Shown here: one piece after another, positions 14,554 to 23,545 of the stretch
Position numbering within the stretch: the first letter of the stretch is position 1
Layout: each line of letters starts with the position of its first letter
Assembly: GCA_035455185.1 (NCBI GenBank)
Contig: DATIFQ010000346.1
Span: 1 to 42,423, forward strand
Source: JAEHDI01 sp035455185
GTDB taxonomy: Bacteria > Acidobacteriota > Terriglobia > Bryobacterales > Bryobacteraceae
Reading direction: 5' to 3'
DNA: 42,423 bases
The notes under the pieces: model-generated
What the model was told of the DNA's origin: nothing
The model's input: only the letters and a program-made list of their open reading frames with translations
Databases searched by the model: none
Made by a program: the position numbers and the translations under genes

Positions 14554-15423
14554 CTACCGCTGATAGGAACGCTGGTTGCCGCGCCCTTCCAGGCTCAGCT
14601 CGCCGCTCGGGTAAAGCCTCACGACGGAGTACGCGTTGGCATCCGGCGCCGGTCCTTCGACCATCGCCGACAGCGTGCAGTAATGGATTCCGCCAATCTC
14701 GCCGTACGCTCCGGTGTGTTCGTGTCCCTGGAACACGGCGAGCACTTTGCCGGATTGTTCGAGGATGCTCCGAACCTCGGCGGCGCTACGGATGCCGAAC
14801 GGCGGTCCCACGTCGAGCCGCTGATGGACGAACACCACGGTCTTACGGTCCGTCTTCGACAGGTCGGTGCGAAGCCAGTCGCGTTCCTCGGGCGGTATCT
14901 CGGAGTCCTCCCAATCGAAGTTGTTCGCTCCGTAGGGGACGCCGTCGGCGCGAAAGCAGGCATCGAGAACGACAAAGTGAAAACCTCTGCGGTTGAACGA
15001 ATAGTGGCCCGTGCTCCCACCGGTTGCCGCGTGGAACTGGGCTTTCGTAAGCGTCGACACGCAGTGGTTTCCGAGGACGTAGTGAGTATCTTTCCGGAGT
15101 CTGCGAAGCTCGGTGAGGATTCGCTTCAAGTAACCGGTCTCGGTGGGCACATCCGGCGCTTGATCGATGCAGTCGCCAAGTTCGACCAGGAAATCCACAC
15201 GGGTCTCCTCGAACCAGGCGAGCGCCTCGCGCAATTTCGCGATTGTGTCGCGGTAATGGCGTGAGCCGGCAGGCGGCTTGTCGGCGTAGTGCAGATCGGT
15301 GACAGCGGCGAAGGTGACAGAAGGAGCCGGTTCCGAATCGGCAGCCCCCATCCCGGATGTCAAAGACAGCGCGCCGCCGCGAAGCAGCGTTCGACGGCTG
15401 AGTCGCGTGCTCTTCTCGTGCAT
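14554..15423 (-). CDS. Tat-exported calcineurin-like metallophosphoesterase
   Basis: This protein of about 289 residues has a twin-arginine signal (SRRTLLRGGALSL near the N-terminus) and a calcineurin-like phosphoesterase domain. The binuclear metal motifs are in order: D-x-H in AVTDLHY, GD in ELGDCID, GNH in VLGNHC, a single His in VFVHQRLD and GHEHTG. The substrate is unknown; such exported enzymes cleave phosphomonoesters or phosphodiesters in the periplasm. I chose ATG 15423; an in-frame TTG at 15444 is an alternative and lies 20 bases after a TATAGT box. It is divergent from the next gene by only 34 bases and upstream of the GH172 gene. Confidence 0.87.
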   Translation of the reverse strand: MHEKSTRLSRRTLLRGGALSLTSGMGAADSEPAPSVTFAAVTDLHYADKPPAGSRHYRDTIAKLREALAWFEETRVDFLVELGDCIDQAPDVPTETGYLKRILTELRRLRKDTHYVLGNHCVSTLTKAQFHAATGGSTGHYSFNRRGFHFVVLDACFRADGVPYGANNFDWEDSEIPPEERDWLRTDLSKTDRKTVVFVHQRLDVGPPFGIRSAAEVRSILEQSGKVLAVFQGHEHTGAYGEIGGIHYCTLSAMVEGPAPDANAYSVVRLYPSGELSLEGRGNQRSYQR

Positions 15424-15457
15424 ATCGCAGCCATTGTCGCTCAATACGCCCGTGGCG

Positions 15458-17542
15458 ATGGAGGACTATAATCACCCTGTTAGGCTCGCTTTGGTCGCTC
15501 TTTACGCACTGACTGTTTTTCTCTCGGCCTTCCTGCTCTTTCAGGTGCAGCCGATGATCGCCAAGATGATCTTGCCGTGGTTCGGCGGATCGTCAACGGT
15601 CTGGAGCACCTGTATGCTCTTTTTCCAGACCGCACTGCTGCTTGGCTACCTCTATGCTCATGGACTGCGGCGCTGGCTTGGGGCGCGCACGCAGGCTGTA
15701 TGCCATGGTGTGCTGCTGGCGGGCAGCCTGGCTGTTCTGCCGGTGATCCCCGCGACGTGGTGGCGAAACGGGTGGGAGGGCAATCCGTCGTGGAAGATCC
15801 TTGGGCTTCTCGCCGCTACGGTCGGTCTACCGTACTTCCTGCTCTCTGCGACGAGCCCGCTGCTGCAATGGTGGTACGCGCGGACGCACGCCGGCGCAGT
15901 TCCGTACCGGTTGTTCGCGCTTTCGAATCTCGCTTCTCTGGCGGCCCTTCTCAGCTACCCGGTCCTCGTGGAGCCGAACCTCAGCACCCGCCGGCAGGCC
16001 ATTGTTTGGTCCGTGGCGTACGCCTGTTTCGCCATCCTGTGTGGAGTGGCAGGATGGCTCAGCGCGCGGCGGAAGGCTGAGGGACCTGCGTCAGGAGAGG
16101 CAGCCGGCGAGTCCGCTCCGAAGCCCAGCGTCTGGGATCGGCTGTTCTGGGTAGCGCTCGCCTTCTGCGCGTCCACCCTGCTGCTGGCGATGACCAACCA
16201 ACTCACGCACGACGTCGCCGCCGTCCCCTTCCTCTGGATTCTGCCGTTGAGTGCATATCTGTTGACCTTCGTCCTCTGCTTCGAGGCGCCGCGGATTTAT
16301 TGGAGGCCCGGTTTCTATGCGCTCCTCATCCCGGCGTTCGGCGTAAGCACCTGGATGTTGCGCAAGGGCTCGGCCGGACTCGATGTGATTCCGGCGGTCT
16401 CGGTCGTCGTCAGCGCCCTGTTTGTCTTTTGCATGGTCTGCCACGGCGAGCTGGCGCGAGCCAAGCCGCATCCGCGTCACCTGACGGAGTACTACGTGAT
16501 GGTATCGCTCGGGGGAGCGGCGGGCGGTGTGTTTGTCGGGCTGGTGGCGCCGAGCCTGTTCAACGGGTACTACGAACTGCCGATCGGGCTTGTCCTGTGC
16601 GCCCTGATGGCAGTGATCGTGCTGTTTGTCGAGTACCGCCGGTTTCTTGAAACACGTTTTGGCATGGTATGTGCGCTTGCGCTGACGGTGGCCCTTGGCA
16701 CTAATAGCGGAATAGTCATAGTGGGCGTTCAGGCGACGCTGCGAACCTACCGGATCGCGAAACGGAACTTCTATGGGACGTTGCGCGTACGGGAATTCGA
16801 TAATAACGACGGCTATGGAGTTCGACGCGAACTGGTACACGGAGGCATTAGTCACGGCGAGGAGGCCCTGTTCGCACCGTACCGGCAGATGCCCGGGACA
16901 TACTACTGTCCCGAAACCGGCGCCGGACGGGTATTGACCGCGGGCCAGAACAAGGGCGCGCGCCGGATCGCCTTAGTCGGTCTTGGGCCGGGTGCGCTGG
17001 TTGCTTACGGCAAGGAGAGCGACACGATCCGGATTTACGAGATAAACCCGCTCGTCGTGCAGCTTGCGAACGACGAATTCTTCTATCTTCGAGATACGCC
17101 CGCGCGGGTGGAGACGGTGTTCGGCGACGCCCGGCTTTCACTCGAGCGCGAGCCGGACCAGAACTTCGACGTGCTGGCGATTGATGCTTTCTCCAGTGAC
17201 TCGATTCCTGTGCATCTGCTGACGCGGGAAGCCTTCGCCATCTACTTGAGGCATTTGAAGCCGGGCGGCGTTCTCGCGATCCACATCTCGAACCGGTACG
17301 TCGATCTTCGGCCGGTCACCGAGCGGGCCGCACGTCAATTCGGCCGGGTCGCACTTCTCTTCGATTACCACGCCCCGAAGGACGACCCACTCTGCTTCAG
17401 CGCCTCCTGGGTGTTGATCGTGGACGACGTCGCGCGGAAAACGTTCAGCGAGGCCCTGAGCGTGGGGAAACCAATAAAGCCATATCCCCGCTTCCGGCTC
17501 TGGACCGACGATTTCTCGAACCTGTACAGTGTGCTGGATTGA
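15458..17542 (+). CDS. Fused MFS/spermidine-synthase-like membrane protein
   Basis: The protein is about 694 residues. The N-terminal two-thirds carry ten or more hydrophobic helices (first FLSAFLLFQVQPMIAKMILP, with the family's WFGGSSTVWSTCMLFFQ). The C-terminal third is an AdoMet-binding Rossmann domain of the spermidine synthase type: IALVGLGPGAL, IRIYEINP, FGDARLSL, FDVLAIDAFSSDSIP and LKPGGVLAIHISN. It ends with the typical LWTDDFSNLYSVLD. The glycine motif lacks the Asp of GGGDGG in true spermidine synthases, so polyamine synthesis is not assured. An exported transglutaminase-like gene follows after 16 bases with a strong ribosome site. Upstream in-frame codons overlap the opposite gene and are rejected. 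Confidence 0.85.
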   Translation: MEDYNHPVRLALVALYALTVFLSAFLLFQVQPMIAKMILPWFGGSSTVWSTCMLFFQTALLLGYLYAHGLRRWLGARTQAVCHGVLLAGSLAVLPVIPATWWRNGWEGNPSWKILGLLAATVGLPYFLLSATSPLLQWWYARTHAGAVPYRLFALSNLASLAALLSYPVLVEPNLSTRRQAIVWSVAYACFAILCGVAGWLSARRKAEGPASGEAAGESAPKPSVWDRLFWVALAFCASTLLLAMTNQLTHDVAAVPFLWILPLSAYLLTFVLCFEAPRIYWRPGFYALLIPAFGVSTWMLRKGSAGLDVIPAVSVVVSALFVFCMVCHGELARAKPHPRHLTEYYVMVSLGGAAGGVFVGLVAPSLFNGYYELPIGLVLCALMAVIVLFVEYRRFLETRFGMVCALALTVALGTNSGIVIVGVQATLRTYRIAKRNFYGTLRVREFDNNDGYGVRRELVHGGISHGEEALFAPYRQMPGTYYCPETGAGRVLTAGQNKGARRIALVGLGPGALVAYGKESDTIRIYEINPLVVQLANDEFFYLRDTPARVETVFGDARLSLEREPDQNFDVLAIDAFSSDSIPVHLLTREAFAIYLRHLKPGGVLAIHISNRYVDLRPVTERAARQFGRVALLFDYHAPKDDPLCFSASWVLIVDDVARKTFSEALSVGKPIKPYPRFRLWTDDFSNLYSVLD

Positions 17543-17547
17543 ACCAC

Positions 17548-17561
17548 GGAGGTGATAGTTG
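17548..17561 (+). promoter_or_regulatory. Strong Shine-Dalgarno site deciding a TTG start
   Basis: GGAGGTGA (17548-17555) is a near-perfect anti-16S match. From the end of GGAGG there are 6 bases to TTG at 17559. No ATG or GTG in frame opens on the signal peptide, so TTG is the start. Confidence 0.7.
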
Positions 17562-19532
17562 AAGTGCGTCGTTCGAATCTCGGCGAGGGCCGGTCTGCCG
17601 GCGGTCGCCCTCATGTTCTTTCACGGAGCGGCCCTCGGGGGAGTACACTCCCCACGAGTCGTCTCCGAACATGTGCCTGACACGTTCAGCCTGGCCGACT
17701 ACCGGAACTACCCGGCGTGGCGAAACCTCCAGGGCCAGGAACTGGCGCTCGCCGCCTGGAAGGCGTTCGTGAGCAGGGAGACCGGCGTGGCTCACTTCCA
17801 GCCGATCCGTGAGGGCCCGGATCCGATCGATTGGGAGTTTCGCATGATCCGTGACCCGATCAAGATGCTGAACACGTACGGGCACGGTTTCTGCGGCGCC
17901 TTCGGCCCGACGACGGCCGGACTGTTCGAAGGCCTCGGATTCAAGCAAGGGAGAGCCGCACAGATCCCCGCTTGTAACCACAACGTCACCGAGGTCTGGT
18001 ATGACGGCGCCTGGCACTACTTCGACACGGACCTGCGCGGCGTGATCTTCCGGCGCGACGGCAAGACGATTGCGTCCATCGAAGAAGTGCGGGAGCAACC
18101 GGACCTCTGGACGAACCCGTCGCGGAAAGTTGAGCCGTTCTTTCCGGATGATCCGCCCGACCTTCAGGTGTATGCACGCACCTTTAAGGAGCAGCCGGCG
18201 GGTTACCGTTACCGGTGGTTTATGGGGGGCTCCACCATGGATTATCGCCTACGGAAAGGAGAGAGCCTCACCCGCTGGTGGAGGCCGCAGGGAGGGCGAT
18301 GGTCACACCAGGAGGAGGACGCCGAGACGGACTTCTTCCGCAAACTCATCCTGAAGCCGCCATACGGAGCGAAAAGCAATCACCCGAATTTCAGCGTTTG
18401 GACACATGGAAACGGGCTGTTCGAGTATGCCCCCGTGCTGAAGAAAGGATCCGGCGATTTCGCCGACGGCGTCTTTGACGCACGAAACGTGGAGCTCATC
18501 GACAACGGGCTGACGCTGGCGAAAGACGGCGAAGGCGAGGCGGTTTTCGAGGTGCTCAGCCCGTACGTTATCGTCCCGCTGGTTGGCGACCTCGATAACC
18601 GGGGCGACGACCGTGAGGCGTCGGTTGTAACGTTTACGAACCAGGGGCAGGTTCGGGTTTCCCTATCGCTCGATTTCGGCCGGTCGTTTCGCGAAATTAA
18701 GGCGCTGAGCGACGGCGGCGCCACGACCCTGGATCTCGCCCGGCACCTTCGTGAACGTTATCAGTATCTGGTGAAGTTCACGCTGAGCGGAAAACGCGGA
18801 GAGGCGGTCTTGAACTCGCTCGCCATCCGGACCTGGGTGCAGGTGGCGCCCATCTCGTTGCCGCGCCTCATGAAGGGCGTCAACCACCTCGAATATAAAA
18901 CCCGCGACCAGCGTGGCTTTGCCTCCACGCCATGGATGCAGATTCCGAACATGGGCGACCAGGAGGAGATGAGCCGGTACTGGGTCAGGCCTCCGGCGGA
19001 TTACGATCCGGCCCGAAGGACGCAGCGGCTGAAGGGCGAAATGGAGCTTGCATTTCACGCTCCGCCCGGTCGCGAGATCCAATGGGTCAGCCTCGGCGGC
19101 TTTTTTCAGTCCCACCAGAGCGAAGACGCGCCGAAGACGGCGAATGAGATCTGGTACGCGGAAGGCGACTCCACGGCCTGGAAACGGGTGCATCGTGCTT
19201 CGATTCCCACGTGGCACTCGCACTGGCACTACGCCTACGACACGGATGTCGTGCTCGATCGGCCCTCCGCAACGATGCGCGTACGCTATGTCGGCAATCC
19301 CGGCGTGAACGGCGTGCGAGTCAATCTGCACTCCGTCGCTCCTGTGGAAGCGAGAGACAGTTCCGTCGTCATAACTCATTGCTACCGGATGAGCGGCCGC
19401 GAAGTAGTCCGAAAGTTCAGTTTCGACGAGCCGAACCGGTACACGATCGACTGTCCGTCGGAGCCGGAAGACATCTACATCAAGCTTGAAGTGCCGAGCG
19501 ACAGCGGCCGCTCAGCCGGCGCTGGGCGATAG
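17559..19532 (+). CDS. Exported transglutaminase-like protein
   Basis: This 657-residue protein has a signal peptide (about 1-27, hydrophobic AVALMFFHGAALGG) and an N-terminal transglutaminase-like fold. The Cys-His-Asp set is visible: Cys112 in GHGFCGAFGPTTAGLFEGLGF, His141 in CNHNVTEVWYDGAW, and Asp156 or Asp158 in HYFDTDL. The C-terminal 450 residues are beta-rich with no family I recognise and contain YxRYWVRPPADYDP-like loops. Such domains act as proteases, peptide N-glycanases or amide cross-linkers. The product follows a spermidine-synthase-like membrane protein in the same operon. It starts at TTG behind a strong Shine-Dalgarno site. Its 3' end overlaps the opposite gene by 21 bases. 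Confidence 0.75.
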   Translation: MKCVVRISARAGLPAVALMFFHGAALGGVHSPRVVSEHVPDTFSLADYRNYPAWRNLQGQELALAAWKAFVSRETGVAHFQPIREGPDPIDWEFRMIRDPIKMLNTYGHGFCGAFGPTTAGLFEGLGFKQGRAAQIPACNHNVTEVWYDGAWHYFDTDLRGVIFRRDGKTIASIEEVREQPDLWTNPSRKVEPFFPDDPPDLQVYARTFKEQPAGYRYRWFMGGSTMDYRLRKGESLTRWWRPQGGRWSHQEEDAETDFFRKLILKPPYGAKSNHPNFSVWTHGNGLFEYAPVLKKGSGDFADGVFDARNVELIDNGLTLAKDGEGEAVFEVLSPYVIVPLVGDLDNRGDDREASVVTFTNQGQVRVSLSLDFGRSFREIKALSDGGATTLDLARHLRERYQYLVKFTLSGKRGEAVLNSLAIRTWVQVAPISLPRLMKGVNHLEYKTRDQRGFASTPWMQIPNMGDQEEMSRYWVRPPADYDPARRTQRLKGEMELAFHAPPGREIQWVSLGGFFQSHQSEDAPKTANEIWYAEGDSTAWKRVHRASIPTWHSHWHYAYDTDVVLDRPSATMRVRYVGNPGVNGVRVNLHSVAPVEARDSSVVITHCYRMSGREVVRKFSFDEPNRYTIDCPSEPEDIYIKLEVPSDSGRSAGAGR

Positions 19533-21764
19533 CAGAATCACCGTCGCTTTGCCGTGTTTCGGCACGGTGATGCGCAGTGTATCTCCCTCGCGGCGTAGCT
19601 CTACGTCTGTGGACTCGTCGAGATCCACAGCCGTTACACGCGCAGTCTTCATCGAGGCCGCGTCCGGGAGGCGGCATACAACCTCAAGATCGATGTTGAA
19701 ACCCTCACCCTTCCGCAAATGCCTCCAGGCCGACACCATGGTGATCATCACACTGCCGTTCTTGAGGCGGAAGATGTTGCCTTCGGTGTTGCGCGGCAGT
19801 TCGAGCGCTTCGGGATGGAAGATCCATTTCTTGTCACGGAGACTTGCGATGAACGGCCGGTACTTCTTCGCGAGGTCGCGACTTTGTGCGATCTCTTGGC
19901 CGGTTAGCGACGCGCCCCGGCGCCGCGTCAGTCTCAAGTTCGTGTCGAGCATTCCGTAGCGCAGGCAGTGGAGATACATCATCTCGGCATTTCCTCCGTC
20001 GGCTTCCAAGATCATGACGTGCCGGTTCAGGCCGAGGTAGCTCTGGGCGGTAATCCAGGCCGGACTGTCTTCTCGCGGCGCGTCCTCCATCGTCATGATG
20101 CCGTCCAGTCCGCGGGTACTCACAACAGTCACCGGCTTATTCGCCGTGATCCACATGCCGCTGCTTCGCAGCAGCGGCCGGACGTGGTCCCGCATGAGCC
20201 GCTGGAACATGAACTCGGGGTAGTAGGCGGGCTTGTTGTTGACCATGGTGATTCCGTCTTCGTGGGCGAAATCGAACATATAGCTCCGCCCGTAGACATC
20301 CCAGAAGAAGCCTGCCGCCTCAGGGTAAGCCGTCACCATGTCTTTTGCCTGCTGAATCATGTGCCTGCCGAACGGAGTCGCCGGGTCGGCATTCATCAGC
20401 CAGCAGGCGCGCTTGTCCGGATACTTGTCGGCGCGGAACGCCCCCACCGGCCTTCCCGCCTCCGATTTCGCCACGCTCTCGGGGAATTTCTCGGTCGCGT
20501 ACCAGTGCTCCGCTTCGGTCACGTTGTAGTACAGGAAAGTGCCGATGCCGAACTCCTTTGTGAGCCGGCAATGTTCGGCGATCTTCTCCCGGCTCAGCGT
20601 GGTGTTGTCCTGCGGATGGGATGCGTTGGTCCATTTCTCGACGCCTGGCTCGGGAATCATGAGCCCGTACCATGGGAAATGGCCGTGGAGCTCCTCCCAC
20701 AGCGAACCGCGGTCCCTTTTGTCGGCGTACGCAGCTCGAATCTCTTCCTGGGTCAACGTGTCCCGCATCATCGGGTAGCCGGAGACGAAGGCGCCGTCCC
20801 ATTGATCGAAGCCCGGATCCGGATCGAAGTAATCGCGATATTTCTCGTAGACCCAGCCGAGCGCGGGCCGCCAGTCCGCCGGGTGGACGGAGACGAGGAG
20901 ACTGACTTCGACATCCTTCTTCGCTCGTGCGCCGAGGTATTCATTGACGACCTGGAAGTACGGGCGTTCACGCGCCGGGTACTGGCGTGAATTCCAGTGG
21001 AAGTCGGAGCCGGCGCCGGTGCTCGAGAGGAAACGTATGCGGACCGCGGGAACCTCGAACGGCGAAGTGAACGAAATCGCGCGCTTGTCGCGTTTCGAGT
21101 AGAACACCATCATCGGGATTGTGGTTCGCCAGCGGCCCTCGCCGACCGCTCCGGAAGTGGACTGCCCGTAGTCGATGGAGAAGGGAATCCATGGCTTGAC
21201 AGAAAACGGCGCGTCGGCAATCGGCGCCCAGGCATCGTAAGTTCCGAGGGGCAGCGGCGCGAACTGGACCACGCGGATCGTCCGGTCCGCGCCCGAGGTC
21301 TTGCGCACGCGCACGTCCCAGCGGAGATGATCGTCCGATACCCGGAACGTTTCCATCACCACGAACTCGGCGCCCGGGTAGCGTTTGCTGAACGAGAGGA
21401 TAGCCGCGCCGCCGTCCTGCGACTCCAGCGCGGATACAGTGCCGGGGTCGCTGAGGTCGGAGAACTCGCGGTCCCGCAGCTCGTCGAAGAGGATCAGCCC
21501 CGCGATGCGGTCACCGATCTCGAAGTCGATGCCGGTGTTGCCGTCGGTGTCGGAGGTGGCCCGCCGCAGCGACTGGCGGCAGTAATCGACGTTGCCGGTC
21601 TTGTCGAGCATACGGACAACCGTGCCGGAGCCCCGGTCCACGGCAATCTCAAACGAATCATTCCCCGCGACCCACAATTCGCCGGCCATCTTCGAGTACG
21701 TTGCGCCTGGAACGTGCGTTGGAAGGAAGAGGAGAAAGATAAGGATCAATAGCGGTCGTTGCAT
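19512..21764 (-). CDS. Exported TIM-barrel glycoside-hydrolase-like protein
   Basis: This 750-residue protein has a signal peptide (about 1-20, LLILIFLLFLPTHVPG). An N-terminal beta-sandwich spans roughly 30-300 with WVAGNDSFEIAVDRGSGTV at its opening, a (beta/alpha)8-like barrel spans about 310-620, and a beta C-terminus follows. The barrel shows GFFWDVYGRSYMFDF and GLDGIMTMEDAPRED, each with acidic residues where retaining glycosidases carry nucleophile and acid. I cannot assign a GH family or substrate; DUF6259-type or alpha-galactosidase-like proteins are the nearest in layout. Start ATG 21764 is preceded by a TACAAT box 6 bases upstream and no Shine-Dalgarno; the longer upstream frame has no signal peptide and overlaps the ABC gene. 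Confidence 0.7.
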   Translation of the reverse strand: MQRPLLILIFLLFLPTHVPGATYSKMAGELWVAGNDSFEIAVDRGSGTVVRMLDKTGNVDYCRQSLRRATSDTDGNTGIDFEIGDRIAGLILFDELRDREFSDLSDPGTVSALESQDGGAAILSFSKRYPGAEFVVMETFRVSDDHLRWDVRVRKTSGADRTIRVVQFAPLPLGTYDAWAPIADAPFSVKPWIPFSIDYGQSTSGAVGEGRWRTTIPMMVFYSKRDKRAISFTSPFEVPAVRIRFLSSTGAGSDFHWNSRQYPARERPYFQVVNEYLGARAKKDVEVSLLVSVHPADWRPALGWVYEKYRDYFDPDPGFDQWDGAFVSGYPMMRDTLTQEEIRAAYADKRDRGSLWEELHGHFPWYGLMIPEPGVEKWTNASHPQDNTTLSREKIAEHCRLTKEFGIGTFLYYNVTEAEHWYATEKFPESVAKSEAGRPVGAFRADKYPDKRACWLMNADPATPFGRHMIQQAKDMVTAYPEAAGFFWDVYGRSYMFDFAHEDGITMVNNKPAYYPEFMFQRLMRDHVRPLLRSSGMWITANKPVTVVSTRGLDGIMTMEDAPREDSPAWITAQSYLGLNRHVMILEADGGNAEMMYLHCLRYGMLDTNLRLTRRRGASLTGQEIAQSRDLAKKYRPFIASLRDKKWIFHPEALELPRNTEGNIFRLKNGSVMITMVSAWRHLRKGEGFNIDLEVVCRLPDAASMKTARVTAVDLDESTDVELRREGDTLRITVPKHGKATVILLSPSAG

Positions 21765-21801
21765 GGGGGTATTGTATCGGCCGGAATGACATAATGGGGG
21801 C
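21765..21801. promoter_or_regulatory. 37-base divergent promoter with two -10 boxes and no leaders
   Basis: Two start codons face away from each other across 37 bases. On the minus strand TACAAT (21776-21771) lies 6 bases before ATG 21764; on the plus strand CATAAT (21790-21795) lies 6 bases before GTG 21802. The minus-strand start has no Shine-Dalgarno; the plus-strand start has only a G-run. Any -35 for either gene would overlap the other promoter, so the two are likely mutually exclusive or share a regulator. Confidence 0.4.
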
Positions 21802-22719
21802 GTGACCGCGGCCATTGAGACCAGCGGAATTACAAAGGTTTTTCGACCGTTATTCCGCCGGGGGGAAATCCGCGCGGTCGAAGACGTCTCTCTGCGGGTC
21901 GAGCCCGGCACGACGTTCGGACTTCTGGGGCCGAACGGAGCAGGGAAGACGACTTTCGTGAAGATGCTGCTCGCGGTCGTCCACCCGACCTCGGGAAGTG
22001 CTCGCATCCTCGGCCGCGACGTCCGCGAAGCCGAGAGCCGCCGCCCGATCGGCTACCTGCCCGAGAATCATCGTTTTCCCGCCTACATGACAGGCGCCAG
22101 CATGCTGGATTTCTTTGGGGCGTTGTCCGGCATGGACCGGCAGGACCGCAGAAAACGAATACCCGAGTTGTTGGAGGCGGTGGGACTGAGCGCGTGGGGC
22201 GGTGTGCGATTGCGAAAGTACTCGAAGGGCATGCTTCAGCGGCTCGGCCTGGCGCAGGCGATGCTTCATTCGCCTTCACTGCTGGTATTGGACGAGCCTA
22301 CGGACGGAGTGGATCCGATCGGGCGCAGGGAAATCCGGGACATCCTGCAACGGCTGGAAGAACGGGGCGTAACGATCTTCATCAATTCGCACCTTCTAGC
22401 TGAAGTTGAGCTTCTCTGTCGCAACGTGGCGATTCTCCATCGCGGCCGGCTCGCGTTAACTGGAAAAGTGAAGGACCTAACGGAAGGTGGGGGCTATCGT
22501 GTGACCGCCGTGAACGTTCCGGAACTGCTCGTCGAGGAGCTGCGCCGAAAGGCTTCGGCATGCGCTGCAAGGGACGGCCTGTTCGAGTTCCAATATGCGA
22601 CGCGGGAAGCGGCCAACGAGGCAGTGGATGCGTTGCGAGCGGAGCGGTGCGACATTGAGGCAATCGCGCGAACCGTAAGCACGCTCGAAGAAGTGTTTGT
22701 GAGGACCGTGAGTGCGTAA
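21802..22719 (+). CDS. ABC transporter ATP-binding protein
   Basis: This 305-residue ATPase belongs to an ABC-2-type transporter. Walker A is GPNGAGKT at 43-50. The Q-loop position is occupied by GYLPENHRFPAYMT, the signature is YSKGM at 140-144 (degenerate LSGGQ), Walker B is LLVLDEPTDGVDP at 160-171, and the H-loop His is in FINSHLL. A C-terminal extension of about 80 residues (EGGGYRVTAV onward) is typical of ABC-2 export ATPases. The start is GTG 21802. Its last codons overlap the permease gene by 8 bases. The substrate is unknown. Confidence 0.92.
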   Translation: MTAAIETSGITKVFRPLFRRGEIRAVEDVSLRVEPGTTFGLLGPNGAGKTTFVKMLLAVVHPTSGSARILGRDVREAESRRPIGYLPENHRFPAYMTGASMLDFFGALSGMDRQDRRKRIPELLEAVGLSAWGGVRLRKYSKGMLQRLGLAQAMLHSPSLLVLDEPTDGVDPIGRREIRDILQRLEERGVTIFINSHLLAEVELLCRNVAILHRGRLALTGKVKDLTEGGGYRVTAVNVPELLVEELRRKASACAARDGLFEFQYATREAANEAVDALRAERCDIEAIARTVSTLEEVFVRTVSA

Positions 22720-23545
22720 CGGAACCGCTGGAATGGCGCTGGTCGGGGACACGTTCCGCGAGGCGTTCGCGCGCCTCGTGTTTTGGGGATTCTACGGTCT
22801 CTCGACGGCGCTGATTCTGTTTTTCCTGTTCATTCTGAAAATCGACATCATCGAGGGCGCCCGGGCAACCGTCTCGCTGTTCGGTCAATCGAGCGGCAGG
22901 GCGCGGGAAGTGGACGAGCTCGTGCGCGGATTGCACGCCGGCATTGCGACGTTCCTATACACGTGGGGCATGGCGCTTGCGGTCTTTGCCTCATCGGGAC
23001 TGATTCCGACGATGTTGGAAGCGGGACGGATCGAGACGCTGCTGTCGAAGCCGGTGCCGCGTTACTGCATTCTGTTGGGGCGCTACGCCGGCAACCTGCT
23101 GGTGGTGGCCGTCAATATCGCCTATCTCGTACTGGGGGTGTGGCTGATCCTCGGCTGGAAAACTGGGGTCTGGCGTCCCGGTTTTCTGTGGACGATCCTG
23201 ACCGCGACGTTCATCTTCGCCGTGTTGCTCTGTCTCATCGTGCTGGTGAGCGTGCTGTTCGAAAGCGCCGCACTTACGGCGATGGTCGCCTTCGGCCTGA
23301 TGTTGATGAGCCCGGTTCTCGCACAGACGAAGCTGGCCGAGCGGCTGCTCTCGTCGGAATGGACCAGGGCGCTTTGGAAGGGCCTTTACTACATAGTGCC
23401 AAAGGTGTTCGACCTCGGGAGGATGACGCTCGACCTCGTGATGGGCAAGTCTATCCAGACGTGGATGCCGGTCTGGAGTTCGGCGTTGTTCGGCCTGGCG
23501 GCCCTGGCGGCCGGTCTGGTGCTGTTCTCACGGAGGGATTATTGA
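22712..23545 (+). CDS. ABC-2-type transporter permease
   Basis: This 277-residue integral membrane protein has about six hydrophobic segments, starting at GFYGLSTALILFFLFIL and ending with SSALFGLAALAAGLVLFSRR. It includes LEAGRIETLLSKPVPRYCILLGRY, the conserved cytoplasmic-loop pattern of ABC-2 permeases. It pairs with the ATPase upstream. Start GTG 22712 lies inside the ATPase gene; an ATG seven codons later (22733) is possible. The stop overlaps the next start as TGATG, so expression is coupled to the lipoprotein. Confidence 0.88.
   Translation: MRNGTAGMALVGDTFREAFARLVFWGFYGLSTALILFFLFILKIDIIEGARATVSLFGQSSGRAREVDELVRGLHAGIATFLYTWGMALAVFASSGLIPTMLEAGRIETLLSKPVPRYCILLGRYAGNLLVVAVNIAYLVLGVWLILGWKTGVWRPGFLWTILTATFIFAVLLCLIVLVSVLFESAALTAMVAFGLMLMSPVLAQTKLAERLLSSEWTRALWKGLYYIVPKVFDLGRMTLDLVMGKSIQTWMPVWSSALFGLAALAAGLVLFSRRDY

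Noticed and set aside
15299..15457. N-terminal extension of the spermidine-synthase-like protein
   Set aside because: It lies inside the opposite-strand metallophosphoesterase gene and is not membrane-like; ATG 15458 begins the true membrane domain.
21765..22007. N-terminal extension of the TIM-barrel protein
   Set aside because: It overlaps the divergent ABC ATPase gene and removes the signal peptide from the N-terminus.
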